DNA from: JBEKZQ01 sp049509675
GTDB taxonomy: Bacteria; Planctomycetota; Planctomycetia; Pirellulales; Thermoguttaceae
Assembly (NCBI GenBank): GCA_049509675.1
Contig: JBEKZQ010000012.1
Location: 1 to 28,233, forward strand
Length of the DNA stretch: 28,233 nucleotides
Direction of reading: 5' to 3'
Of the stretch, positions 16,929 through 24,566 are shown piece after piece. How positions within the stretch are numbered: position 1 is the stretch's first letter; the number at the start of each line of letters is the position of its first letter. The notes under the pieces are model-generated. The model made no database searches and was not told the origin of the DNA. It saw only the letters and a list, made by a program, of their open reading frames with translations. Position numbers and translations under genes: made by a program.

Positions 16929-17438
16929 TCAGCAATACCCGTCGATCTCCGCGCTTTCTCCATATCTCCCGTTTCGTGCCGACAAAAAAGAGCGAAAGAA
17001 CAAGCCATTGCGGATAACAGAGAACAAGAACAGGCCGACGACGAGCAAAAGCGATCCCATCCCGACGGGTTTCTGGTAACATGGTCCGAAACACCCGCAT
17101 GAAATATCGAGCCCGCGAAAGTAGGCGATGCTCTGAACAGTCACAAAACAGCCGAACATCGCGGTGACGATCAGGTGGGCCGCATTGACCCAAATCCGAA
17201 CAATCAGACAGACCGCCAGGACCAACTGAAGCGGCGGTAGAAGCATCGCGACGACTTGCCCAAAGCCGGCGTCAACTAAGTCATAGGCAAAAATCGACCC
17301 CAGGAAATAATAGGGGTTAGCCCAATGCGGGATCCCACTGATAAGAAATATAATGCCAAATGCCCACGACAGAATCGGGTCAAAGAAAGCAACTCGCATC
17401 CGCCTTCCCCCATTTGCCGTCGAACACGAGGTGCTCAT
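16929..17438 (-). CDS. MauE/DoxX-family redox-associated membrane protein
   Basis: A 169-residue protein with about four membrane helices (near residues 22-40, 58-80, 84-106 and 127-143). Between helices three and four it has GLDISCGCFGPC (Cys114, Cys116, Cys120); the CxCFG motif is the signature of MauE-like proteins. MauE is needed for disulfide formation in the methylamine dehydrogenase small subunit, where it is thought to pass electrons like VKOR/DsbB-type proteins. The ATG at 17438 overlaps the stop of the C39/rhodanese gene as ATGA, indicating translational coupling. A likely role is oxidation or isomerisation of cysteines in the neighbouring peptide (inference). A second Met at residue 14 is an alternative start. 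Confidence 0.88.
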   Translation of the reverse strand: MSTSCSTANGGRRMRVAFFDPILSWAFGIIFLISGIPHWANPYYFLGSIFAYDLVDAGFGQVVAMLLPPLQLVLAVCLIVRIWVNAAHLIVTAMFGCFVTVQSIAYFRGLDISCGCFGPCYQKPVGMGSLLLVVGLFLFSVIRNGLFFRSFLSARNGRYGESAEIDGYC

Positions 17439-18673
17439 CCGGCCCCTCCGTCGTCTTTGCTCACCGCCGCCTCGTCACTCGAATTGTCTACGGGCGGCGT
17501 GCCAATGCGCGCACGCCATTCGCGATAACCTCCGCGAAAGATCGATACGTTTGAATAGCCATTATACTTCAGAAAGGTGGCTATCTCGTCCGAGAAGCGA
17601 CAATCGGTACTCTGGCAGTAGACGACGATCGGGGACGAGTGGGAAACGCCAAGGAGGGCGTTTTGCCGCTCGGGCAACGGCGAATCGACCGCGAGGTTTA
17701 TCGCGCCGGGAAGGGCGCCACGGTGGAAGTCGCCGGCAAAGCGTGCGTCAACGACGACGCACTGTTTCCGCTTCACCAGCGCTATCATCTCGTCAAGCGC
17801 TTTTTCGGGAAACTCGGCCGAATAATAGCGGCGCGCAACCTCGGCCACAGCGGTCGGATTCCGCAAGAATCCGGTCTCAGCCAGCGCGTGGTAGCCGATG
17901 CCAAACACGCCAGCAACAATGACCAAAACCGCCGCTTGCCCAACAACACGTCCAAGACCGGTCGACCATCGTTGACCGACAATTGGCCCCTGCGCGTCGC
18001 GCCGGGTGAAGCGGCGGATCAAATAGACCGCAAACAAAAGAGCGGCCACCTTGAGAGCATAATCCACCCGCGCCTCGTAAAGCAACGAGTTGTCAATGGG
18101 CAAGTTAGACAAACAGAGTGCCATCCCGTCCCAGTTGGCCAACAACTCGGCATAGGAAAACGTGTCGACCGGATGCGGCGGGTCGAAGATTTTTGCGCGG
18201 TTCCCCTCGGTACCCAAATAGGCAACCCAATGATTGTAGGTGCGATCCATCCAACTGCCGCGCACGTGGAGGAGCATTGGTCCCCTGGCGCGCTGCAGAT
18301 CGCCAACCGTAAGCTGAACGTACGCTTTTGCATACGCGCCGCAGTGCTCGGCCGCCGTGATAAGCTCAGCCGCGCTGCTTCCGTCGAGCGACCCGATGTA
18401 GTCGGCCGAGAAAAGCGCGTTCGCGTCGGCCTTTATGTCGAGCGCGGCAAGGCAAGCCCAGAGGCTATAAATTCCGCAATACGGCCCACCGCTGGCAATC
18501 TCCTGCAGTTTTGGCAAACTGTCCGGGTCGCGTGCGCGGTCGACCTTTGCCGGGTCGCGGGCCGGCGGCGATTTCGACGGCGGAAACCCCCCCGCGCTTG
18601 CGAACGCGATAATTCCAAGGGCCCACATCGCGCCAGCTAGCGGGTAACCGCACAAGTGTCGCCCAACCGCCAT
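17435..18673 (-). CDS. C39-peptidase-like and rhodanese membrane fusion protein
   Basis: A 412-residue protein. A signal anchor covers residues ~11-29. The C39-like papain-fold domain has GGPYCGIYSLWACL (Cys66), YNHWVAYLG (His148) and KIFDPP (Asp164), the expected Cys-His-Asp order. The Gln that C39 enzymes carry six residues before Cys is not evident (it is Ala60). Two membrane segments lie at about 206-220 and 243-265. A C-terminal rhodanese domain (about 295-390) has VVYCQSTDCRFSDEIA with the candidate persulfide Cys353 and a second Cys358 in the loop. The ATG at 18673 is chosen over 18703 because AAGGAG lies 7 nt upstream. The pairing suggests peptide processing coupled to thiol or persulfide chemistry in the envelope. 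Confidence 0.85.
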   Translation of the reverse strand: MAVGRHLCGYPLAGAMWALGIIAFASAGGFPPSKSPPARDPAKVDRARDPDSLPKLQEIASGGPYCGIYSLWACLAALDIKADANALFSADYIGSLDGSSAAELITAAEHCGAYAKAYVQLTVGDLQRARGPMLLHVRGSWMDRTYNHWVAYLGTEGNRAKIFDPPHPVDTFSYAELLANWDGMALCLSNLPIDNSLLYEARVDYALKVAALLFAVYLIRRFTRRDAQGPIVGQRWSTGLGRVVGQAAVLVIVAGVFGIGYHALAETGFLRNPTAVAEVARRYYSAEFPEKALDEMIALVKRKQCVVVDARFAGDFHRGALPGAINLAVDSPLPERQNALLGVSHSSPIVVYCQSTDCRFSDEIATFLKYNGYSNVSIFRGGYREWRARIGTPPVDNSSDEAAVSKDDGGAG

Positions 18674-18680
18674 AGGATGA

Positions 18681-18686
18681 CTCCTT
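18681..18686 (-). promoter_or_regulatory. Ribosome binding site AAGGAG deciding the start at 18673
   Basis: On the minus strand AAGGAG is followed by seven bases and then the ATG at 18673. It lies just after the stop of the LolA-like gene (18690). This supports the shorter N-terminus of the C39/rhodanese protein over the ATG at 18703, which would overlap the previous gene and has no such site. Confidence 0.8.
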
Positions 18687-18689
18687 ACT

Positions 18690-19967
18690 TTACTTGGTCC
18701 CACCGCTTCTCTTCGCTAGCCGGAACCGATAAAACCTAAGAGCGAGCACGAGGATTAAGACGGTTATGCTTGCTATGCTGGCTATGATGCCCAGACGGTG
18801 GGATCGAGGTGGCGTGGCGGAAAACCGAGCGTTGCCGGCCGCCGCCGCCGCGCCCGCATGCAGCCCCGGAACGACCTTCCCGTCCTGCCAAACATAATTA
18901 AGTTGTGGGGCGTCGTGCATGGAGACCTTGGTGCCATTTGGAACCTTCATTCGCAGTGCGAAGTCGGAGGGCGACCAAGCAGGGTTAATTTGGATCTCCT
19001 TTACCATGACGTCGTCGATCTCGCGCCTGTCTTGAGACAATGTCTGGACCGGGCTGAATACGAGTTTCGCGTCCTTCGGCGGCGGTTTCGCCGTGCCACC
19101 GGCGCGGAGTATCTCGACGCGGAACGTAGCCGGGAAGAAATGCCCATCGATCTGCCTGAACGTCGCCACATTGGCGTCGCACTCTGCAATTTCGTCAAAA
19201 CCGACGCGATCTGGACTTCTCGTATAGGTCAGCCGACGAGCCGCGAAGTTGCATTTCGGATCGAGCCAAACTTCCAGTTGGAAGTCCCCCGACCTGCCCG
19301 AGAGAACCTCGACTGGCACGCCCTCGAGTAAATTCGGGTGAACGCTGACCTCTATACCTTGGACCATCGTTAACACATCTCCCGTTCCAGGCAAATAACC
19401 AAAAACGAGAGGAACAGCGCGGCATTGGCGAGAGAGCAATTGCCGCACGGCGCTATCCGATTCTTTAGCTAAGCCAAGCAAGGACACTTGCCCGTCTTGA
19501 CAACGCGAAACAAGGAACTTATTCCCTTGTACGGCAATCTCCGCTTCGACGTGTACCTTATCCATTTTGAAGTCAAGCGAGACGTGCCAACGCCCGTTAT
19601 CTCGATCAAACGCTACGACGTCAACTTCGGTGCCCAACGGTGTTACCGGTCTCCCGCCGATGCTCACAGAAGTTCTTGAGACGCAGGAGAAACGAATTCC
19701 GCGACTCGCGCAAAGCTGCTCTTGAAACAAGGCTAAGACCCGCCTCGCGTGGTCGGCGTCGCCCCTGCCGCTGGCCACGGCAGGACCGTAACCCAAGGAG
19801 CAGAGCAAGGCAACGGTCAACATCCCGCCGCGCGTCGAAAACGTCAAGCCGAAAAGCGTCAACTGAATAATCCCCTGACGCCGGCCAAGACCTATCGAAG
19901 GACCTATCGCCTTGCGGTCAATGACCCGGTCAGTGTAGCCGCCGCGCCAACGGGGTGCCCTTGACAT
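18690..19967 (-). CDS. Exported LolA-like protein with C-terminal membrane anchor, first gene of the redox cluster
   Basis: A 425-residue protein from the ATG at 19967. The hydrophobic export signal is late (LTVALLCSLGYGPAVASG, residues ~49-66). The middle resembles LolA/LolB-type lipoprotein-carrier folds: alternating strands, EVDVVAFDRDNGRWHVSLDF, and FQLEVWLDPKCNFAARRLTY, where such proteins usually read WLDPxT. A C-terminal segment (about 392-411, IIASIASITVLILVLALRFY) with a basic tail anchors it. No Shine-Dalgarno precedes 19967 but TATAAT ends six bases upstream, so a leaderless start is possible. Alternative starts are the ATG at 19823 or a TTG near 19862. Fold assignment is tentative; the position at the head of the cluster links it to the envelope redox genes. 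Confidence 0.7.
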   Translation of the reverse strand: MSRAPRWRGGYTDRVIDRKAIGPSIGLGRRQGIIQLTLFGLTFSTRGGMLTVALLCSLGYGPAVASGRGDADHARRVLALFQEQLCASRGIRFSCVSRTSVSIGGRPVTPLGTEVDVVAFDRDNGRWHVSLDFKMDKVHVEAEIAVQGNKFLVSRCQDGQVSLLGLAKESDSAVRQLLSRQCRAVPLVFGYLPGTGDVLTMVQGIEVSVHPNLLEGVPVEVLSGRSGDFQLEVWLDPKCNFAARRLTYTRSPDRVGFDEIAECDANVATFRQIDGHFFPATFRVEILRAGGTAKPPPKDAKLVFSPVQTLSQDRREIDDVMVKEIQINPAWSPSDFALRMKVPNGTKVSMHDAPQLNYVWQDGKVVPGLHAGAAAAAGNARFSATPPRSHRLGIIASIASITVLILVLALRFYRFRLAKRSGGTK

Positions 19968-19973
19968 GCGAGT

Positions 19974-19979
19974 ATTATA
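19974..19979 (-). promoter_or_regulatory. Consensus -10 element TATAAT, possible leaderless start
   Basis: A perfect TATAAT on the minus strand sits six bases before the ATG at 19967, which would put the transcription start at or next to the start codon. No good -35 hexamer is present at 16-18 bp spacing (TACCGA at 17 bp). It is a candidate promoter for the five-gene cluster 19967-16042. Confidence 0.45.
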
Positions 19980-20124
19980 CACTGCTACTGACGCATTCGG
20001 TACAGTCATCGTCGTGTCCGTCCGAAACGAAAGGAAAGAAACGTATTCGGCTGGCGTGGCGCCTGGTTCCATCGTGTAGCGATCAATAAGTTTCTCGATC
20101 GGCCCCCCTTGGTCAAGACAAGCA

Positions 20125-20913
20125 TTAGGCCGAAGAGTCGGGAGAGCCGCCTTCTCCCCGGCCTTGCAAGGCCGCCGTTGCGTTAATCAAACCACTTCCC
20201 GCCGGTCTTGAGGGCGGCGGTGGGTTCTTGAGAAGATCATGGAACAAGGTACAAATCTTCTTAGAAAACAGGACGGCACGCCGTGGACCCGACGCAATGG
20301 TCACCTTCTGTTTTGCGTACTCTTGGGTTACGTTCCTGAGTATCGCGTCCTGGAATTGGCCGCCGGGATCGGACGGCAGGGCCGCGGGCATAGCGGCTTC
20401 GTTCTCCGCTGCCTCGCGTGCGCGCTGCTCGTCCAATCTGGCAAGAACGTCCTTTGCGCTGCTGTAGCTGTCCGCAACCTCGCGGGCTCGAACGTCCCGA
20501 TCATGCTGCTGCTTGGCGGCCAGTGCTTCCCGCTGCCGCAAAACTTCCTGCCGCCGCTGCTCCTGAATGCGGCTGTTCTCGGCAGTCGCAGCCTCCTCGG
20601 CAGAGCCGATAGCTTTCTGAACGGTATCCGCTATGGCCGCGTGGGTGCGCTGGTCCTGGTCGATCTTGACGGATAGCGTTCCGTCAGCCTCTTTCACCAC
20701 GATGAAGTATCGAACACTTTTCGTAATCGTTCCCCAGAACCCCGACGCCTGTGCGCCGGTCATCTGCACGACGAAAGGAATTTGCGCAGCCCTCCCGACT
20801 CCTGCGGGAATCGTTACGTCTCGCAGCACCCGCGCCCCTGGAATAGCTTGGAGCGCACGGTACATGGCTTCCGCATCCTTGATGCACGTCCGAATTGTGG
20901 TGAACGTGGACAT
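20125..20913 (-). CDS. DUF1257 (Ycf35-like) protein with coiled-coil extension
   Basis: A 262-residue protein. The N-terminus MSTFTTIRTCIKDAEAMYRA matches the DUF1257/Ycf35 opening (MSHFTTIKTxIKDLEAL). The domain continues through RYFIVVKEADGTLSVKIDQD. Typical members are about 120-130 residues; here a charged, helix-forming segment (about 120-180, many E/R/Q/A) and a Pro-rich tail follow, doubling the length. The start is supported by AGGGG nine bases upstream. The gene follows the radical SAM gene after 6 nt and is the last gene of the operon. DUF1257 has no established biochemical activity but recurs with Ycf46-type AAA+ ATPases and DUF2997. Confidence 0.82.
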   Translation of the reverse strand: MSTFTTIRTCIKDAEAMYRALQAIPGARVLRDVTIPAGVGRAAQIPFVVQMTGAQASGFWGTITKSVRYFIVVKEADGTLSVKIDQDQRTHAAIADTVQKAIGSAEEAATAENSRIQEQRRQEVLRQREALAAKQQHDRDVRAREVADSYSSAKDVLARLDEQRAREAAENEAAMPAALPSDPGGQFQDAILRNVTQEYAKQKVTIASGPRRAVLFSKKICTLFHDLLKNPPPPSRPAGSGLINATAALQGRGEGGSPDSSA

Positions 20914-20919
20914 GGCGAA

Positions 20920-21978
20920 TTACCCCTGTTCCAGTTGGAACTCGGACTGCATTGCGTTGTCTGCAAGGGCGCAGTAATCGAGGAAATGGTGAATTGCAGC
21001 AGGCAGGTTCTTCTTGAGCCAACGCCGAACGACGGTTTCGCAGCACGACTCGTGGCCCGGATACCGCATGTGCCGCACCACCACAAAGTTCTCGCCCCTA
21101 AGCACCAGCAAGTTCCTCCTGACCACGCTGGAGTAGTATTGGACGCCCGCCAGGCGATGGGCGCAGGCGTCGTTGCCGAACTTCAAGTCCGGCACCCAGA
21201 CATCAACAATCCCTTTCAGCAATTCAATCGCCTTACGAGAAAGGTACAGGGCAGAGTTCCAGACAATCGGGAGTGAACGACGAACGTGGCGAAGGGATTC
21301 CAGCACTGCAACGAGGGACTGGTCAGGATTCCCACCGAGGAAATGCCACGATTCGGCCCCCGCGTCGGCGGCCTGGTCAAGCAACGAAGCAATTTTCTTG
21401 GGTGTCGATTGTTGGCACTTGCGGGGGTGCAGGTCTTGAGATCGGTAGCAGAAGCCGCATCGCAGCGAACAGCCGCCAAGAAATACGCCGAACGTCGGCT
21501 GCCCCACGAGGGGGCCTTCGTTATAGAGCATCGAGTAGCCGGCAACGTTTGCCTCTTGGGTCAGTTCGCAGAAACCCGACCGCCCCACGATCCTGTCCAC
21601 CTTGCAGCGACGACGACACAGGTGGCACCGCCGAAGCATACGCCGGCCCAGTTCCGTCTTCACGTCCAGAAGCGAAGCACCCTGGCGGCAATTGCGCGGA
21701 AGAGAGCCGTCCAAGGCTGCCTTGTGAATGCACCAAAGTTCTGCCGTTGAAAGCGACGGCAGATCGCCGGCCGATAGGTCGATTGCAGGCAGTCTGGCGA
21801 TGGTCAGCTTCGGTGTCTCGACCGGGCAGGCGATTCTTTCCGTGGAAGGCAAATCGTCACGATTGCCGACAGCGTGAAGTATGGGCAGCAAGGGCGCAGC
21901 CAAGTCGGGCGCAACAACTTCGCCAGTTGGCTTCACCAGCAGCCGGAATTCTCCGCTATGCGGGGCGGTCCTCGACAT
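20920..21978 (-). CDS. PflX-like radical SAM protein
   Basis: A 352-residue protein. The radical SAM cluster is GGCSLRCGFCY (Cys170, Cys174, Cys177; C-x3-C-x2-C). It is preceded by a cysteine-rich zinc- or cluster-like motif CHLCRRRCKVDRIVGRSGFC (Cys118, 121, 125, 137), the pairing seen in PflX/COG1313-type relatives of pyruvate formate-lyase activating enzyme. FLGGNPDQSL is the GGE-like strand and VWVPDLKFGND continues the barrel. An N-terminal region of about 110 residues has no recognised domain. The ATG at 21978 (preceded by GGGGAAG) is preferred to the TTG at 21990; both overlap the end of the DUF2997 gene, implying coupling. The substrate is unknown; a glycyl radical or peptide modification is possible. 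Confidence 0.87.
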   Translation of the reverse strand: MSRTAPHSGEFRLLVKPTGEVVAPDLAAPLLPILHAVGNRDDLPSTERIACPVETPKLTIARLPAIDLSAGDLPSLSTAELWCIHKAALDGSLPRNCRQGASLLDVKTELGRRMLRRCHLCRRRCKVDRIVGRSGFCELTQEANVAGYSMLYNEGPLVGQPTFGVFLGGCSLRCGFCYRSQDLHPRKCQQSTPKKIASLLDQAADAGAESWHFLGGNPDQSLVAVLESLRHVRRSLPIVWNSALYLSRKAIELLKGIVDVWVPDLKFGNDACAHRLAGVQYYSSVVRRNLLVLRGENFVVVRHMRYPGHESCCETVVRRWLKKNLPAAIHHFLDYCALADNAMQSEFQLEQG

Positions 21979-22183
21979 CGACTTCCCCAACCTGCTCCTG
22001 CACGTAATACTCAGGTTTCAATTCACGGACAACCTTGTCGCCTGAGTCGGGGCCTTCGGGAGCCAAGGCCCGTTCAAATACTTCCGAAAGTTTGGCGCAG
22101 GATTCGCCCACAAAGCCGAATGTCTCAATTTCGACTTTGCCATCTGTCCGTATGTGGATTTTGACTTCGCGTGGGAGCTTCAT
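21956..22183 (-). CDS. DUF2997 small protein
   Basis: A 75-residue protein. The core VKIHIRTDGKVEIETFGFVG followed by ESCAKLSEVFERALA matches the DUF2997 pattern (short beta hairpin, then GxSC and a helix). A conserved Cys lies in GESC. The start has GAGG with 6-7 nt spacing. It lies 12 nt after the AAA+ gene and overlaps the radical SAM gene by 23 nt. DUF2997 proteins commonly sit beside DUF1257 and Ycf46-type ATPases. The small size and single conserved Cys would fit a carrier or a modification substrate, but this is inference. Confidence 0.85.
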   Translation of the reverse strand: MKLPREVKIHIRTDGKVEIETFGFVGESCAKLSEVFERALAPEGPDSGDKVVRELKPEYYVQEQVGEVDVEDRPA

Positions 22184-22195
22184 GGTTATCCTCGC

Positions 22196-23848
22196 CTATA
22201 GATCAAGCTGCCGCCCGCCCCGTGTGGGCGTAGGTTCGGCTGGCTGGGCCGGACGTTCCTTGGTATCCGCAACGGCTTCGCCCCCTGGCTCATCGGTGTG
22301 CGGTTTGGAAGCCGACACCGTGCATTGCATCGCCCGCTGGCGAATACTGATGATCTTGTCCTGCATTGTGTCAATCAAAGGGATAGTCTTCTTGATGCCG
22401 GAAACAACATCGTCAGTAGTGAACTCCCGCTCTCCGTCGGCGAACGCCTCGATCATGCCAGTGACAATGGCCTGCTCGATCTCAGAGCCGGTGAAGTCCT
22501 TTGTGGCCTCCACGAGTTGCGGAATGTCAAATTGCTTCGGGTCACGGCCCCGCTTGCAGACGTGAATCTCCAGAATGGTCGCCCTCTCGCCTGCGTGCGG
22601 GAAATCGACGAAGAAGATCTCGTCGAAGCGACCCTTACGCAGCATTTCTGGTGGAAGACGGTCGAACTCGTTGGCTGTGGCAACGACGAAAACCGGACAG
22701 GTCTTGTCGTTCATCCATGACAACAACGTACCGAACACGCGGGTTGATGTGCCGCCATCACCGCCACCGCCGCCGCCACTTGACCCTGCTAATCCTTTCT
22801 CAATCTCGTCGATCATCAGGATACAGGGGGCCATCGCTTCGGCGCAGCGGATGGCCTTTCGTATGTTAGCCTCGGACGAGCCGACGATGCCGGCAAAGAC
22901 CGCGCCCATGTCCAAGCGGAGCAACGGGATGCTCCAGAAACTCGCCATTGCCTTTGCGCAAAGGCTCTTCCCGCATCCCGGAACACCCGTGAGCATAACA
23001 CCTTTCGGCTCAGGAATCTTGTACTTCCGTGCCCGCTCGGTAAGAATGTCCTTGCGTTTGCTCAGCCACGCCTTCAGATTCTCCAGCCCGCCGACATGAC
23101 TCATCTCGCCCGCTTCCTCGAACGTGAGGATACCCGTCTTGCGGATAATCTGCTTCTTCTCCTCAATGATCTGGGCCACGTCGTCACGATCCAGGCGATT
23201 GTCGGCGACCAATGCTTTGGCGAATGCCAGTTCGGCCTCCGCCATCGTCAGTCCTTGCGCGGCCTTTGCCAAGGCGTCGATGTCGTCCTCGGTCAACTCA
23301 ATCACGACGTTCTTCCGACCTTTGTAAGTATTGATGAAGTCCGTGAGCTTCGCCTTCAGGTCGCTGAAGGTAGGCAGTTCAAAGTCGATTATCACCGCCT
23401 CCTTCTCAAGCTCCGGCGGAATCTCCAATTGGGGACCGGCGATGATCGTGATGGCGCTCTTGGTTGGCTCCAGGACTCGTAGCGTATCCTTGAGCTTGCG
23501 GACAACCGTGGAGCGGCCAGAACGCGGACTGATGAATGGATGCAGGTCTTTCATCACATAGAGCGCCGGCGGCGTTTGCTTGCGATCACGGTCGATGATC
23601 CATTGGAACGCTCCCACCGGGTCTGTTGTCTTCTTGGCACCCTCCGGCGGCTTACCATCTTGGGACACGAATCCGTCCGTTTCGGTCCAGCAGAAGTATT
23701 CACGCGGGGTGAAACCGTCCCGGCCTTTCGCAATTGCCTGCAAGGCAAGCTCGGCGCGGCCCTCCTCCTGCGTGCAGAAGAAGATCAGCTTGTAACTCGA
23801 TTTCAGCAGCAGCGCGATCAATTCCACGCTCGATTTTGGATTGCTCAT
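22196..23848 (-). CDS. Ycf46-like AAA+ ATPase
   Basis: A 550-residue protein. The N-terminal ~230 residues form the domain typical of Ycf46-type ATPases (ALYVMKDLHPFI, VVRKLKDTLRVLEPTKSAIT, LTEDDIDALAKAAQGLTMAEAE). The AAA+ core has Walker A GVPGCGKS (288-295), Walker B ILMIDEIEKG (Asp347, Glu348), a Gly-rich insert (358-367), sensor-1 ATANEFD (Asn393) and arginine finger LRKGRFDE. All catalytic motifs are intact. A C-terminal tail of about 60 residues is low complexity. It heads the minus-strand operon AAA+ - DUF2997 - radical SAM - DUF1257. The ATG at 23848 has only a weak ribosome site (GGATAA). It probably remodels a partner protein; the client may be one of the downstream products. Confidence 0.9.
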   Translation of the reverse strand: MSNPKSSVELIALLLKSSYKLIFFCTQEEGRAELALQAIAKGRDGFTPREYFCWTETDGFVSQDGKPPEGAKKTTDPVGAFQWIIDRDRKQTPPALYVMKDLHPFISPRSGRSTVVRKLKDTLRVLEPTKSAITIIAGPQLEIPPELEKEAVIIDFELPTFSDLKAKLTDFINTYKGRKNVVIELTEDDIDALAKAAQGLTMAEAELAFAKALVADNRLDRDDVAQIIEEKKQIIRKTGILTFEEAGEMSHVGGLENLKAWLSKRKDILTERARKYKIPEPKGVMLTGVPGCGKSLCAKAMASFWSIPLLRLDMGAVFAGIVGSSEANIRKAIRCAEAMAPCILMIDEIEKGLAGSSGGGGGGDGGTSTRVFGTLLSWMNDKTCPVFVVATANEFDRLPPEMLRKGRFDEIFFVDFPHAGERATILEIHVCKRGRDPKQFDIPQLVEATKDFTGSEIEQAIVTGMIEAFADGEREFTTDDVVSGIKKTIPLIDTMQDKIISIRQRAMQCTVSASKPHTDEPGGEAVADTKERPAQPAEPTPTRGGRQLDL

Positions 23849-24534
23849 AGTCTTATCCGGTAGTTTGATTTCCGAGGTGGCAAACGGCGATCATGGCGCG
23901 GCGGGACAACGCCGACATGCACCCCACGTTTGGGGACTATCACGAGTGCCAGCATAGATTCCAGCCTGTGCCACGTCAAGCGGATGCGATTGGTTCGCCA
24001 ATTGAGGGCATCGCACAAGAAAACGCCAATGCCTCCGCGCTCAGGTGATGCTCCGAGCTTGGAAGTGTTGTTGGCTTTGGACCCCGGCAAGCCTGCGACC
24101 TGGGATGTACGGCCAAAAACGAAAACTTCGGCGCGGGGCTCGGCATCGCCAAGATTAGCCGTGGCCCGCTGCCGCCAACAGCGCGTATCGCAAACGGTCG
24201 GGGCCTTGACCGAACGAAGAGCCGCACGGTCACTAACGATGAATCGGGGCGGAAGCAGATGCGACGAGTCGGCCAAGGCCGTCTTCCACACAGGGTCGCT
24301 CCACCGCCCGCCCTTCGTCGGCACCGTGGTGGCAGACGCCGTGGCGGCCCCGTAACAGCCACCGGCCACCCACGGCGAAAGGGGCCAACGGGCTTCCGTT
24401 TCGTTCTCGCCCAGCCTGACGGCGGCTTGGGGCGATCCCTCGGCCGGCAAGGATGATGGGGCTCTCCGCTCGGACACTACCGCACTCCCGGTCTTGTTGT
24501 TCTCAGGTAAGTTGCGGTCTCCAGTCAGCCAACG

Positions 24535-24566
24535 AAAAAGGAGCGCCGACCCGCAACGCCGCTCCT
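24535..24566 (-). terminator. Candidate rho-independent terminator on the minus strand
   Basis: On the minus strand AGGAGCG (24566-24560) pairs with CGCTCCT (24545-24539) around a 14-nt loop and is followed directly by TTTTCG. Stem plus T-run is the intrinsic terminator pattern. No gene on the minus strand immediately upstream is convincing, so it would end an unrecognised short transcript initiated somewhere in 24570-25110. Confidence 0.45.

Noticed and set aside
16774..17193. Extension of the Cys-rich peptide frame to 17193
   Set aside because: It overlaps the MauE-like gene in another frame and places the signal peptide internally; the ATG at 16773 has a proper ribosome site.
23845..24477. 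Minus-strand frame of 210 codons ending in an ATGA overlap with the AAA+ gene
   Set aside because: No recognisable domain and a Pro/Arg/Ser-rich composition. The overlap can arise by chance because the AAA+ start itself supplies the ATGA. A real gene cannot be fully excluded.
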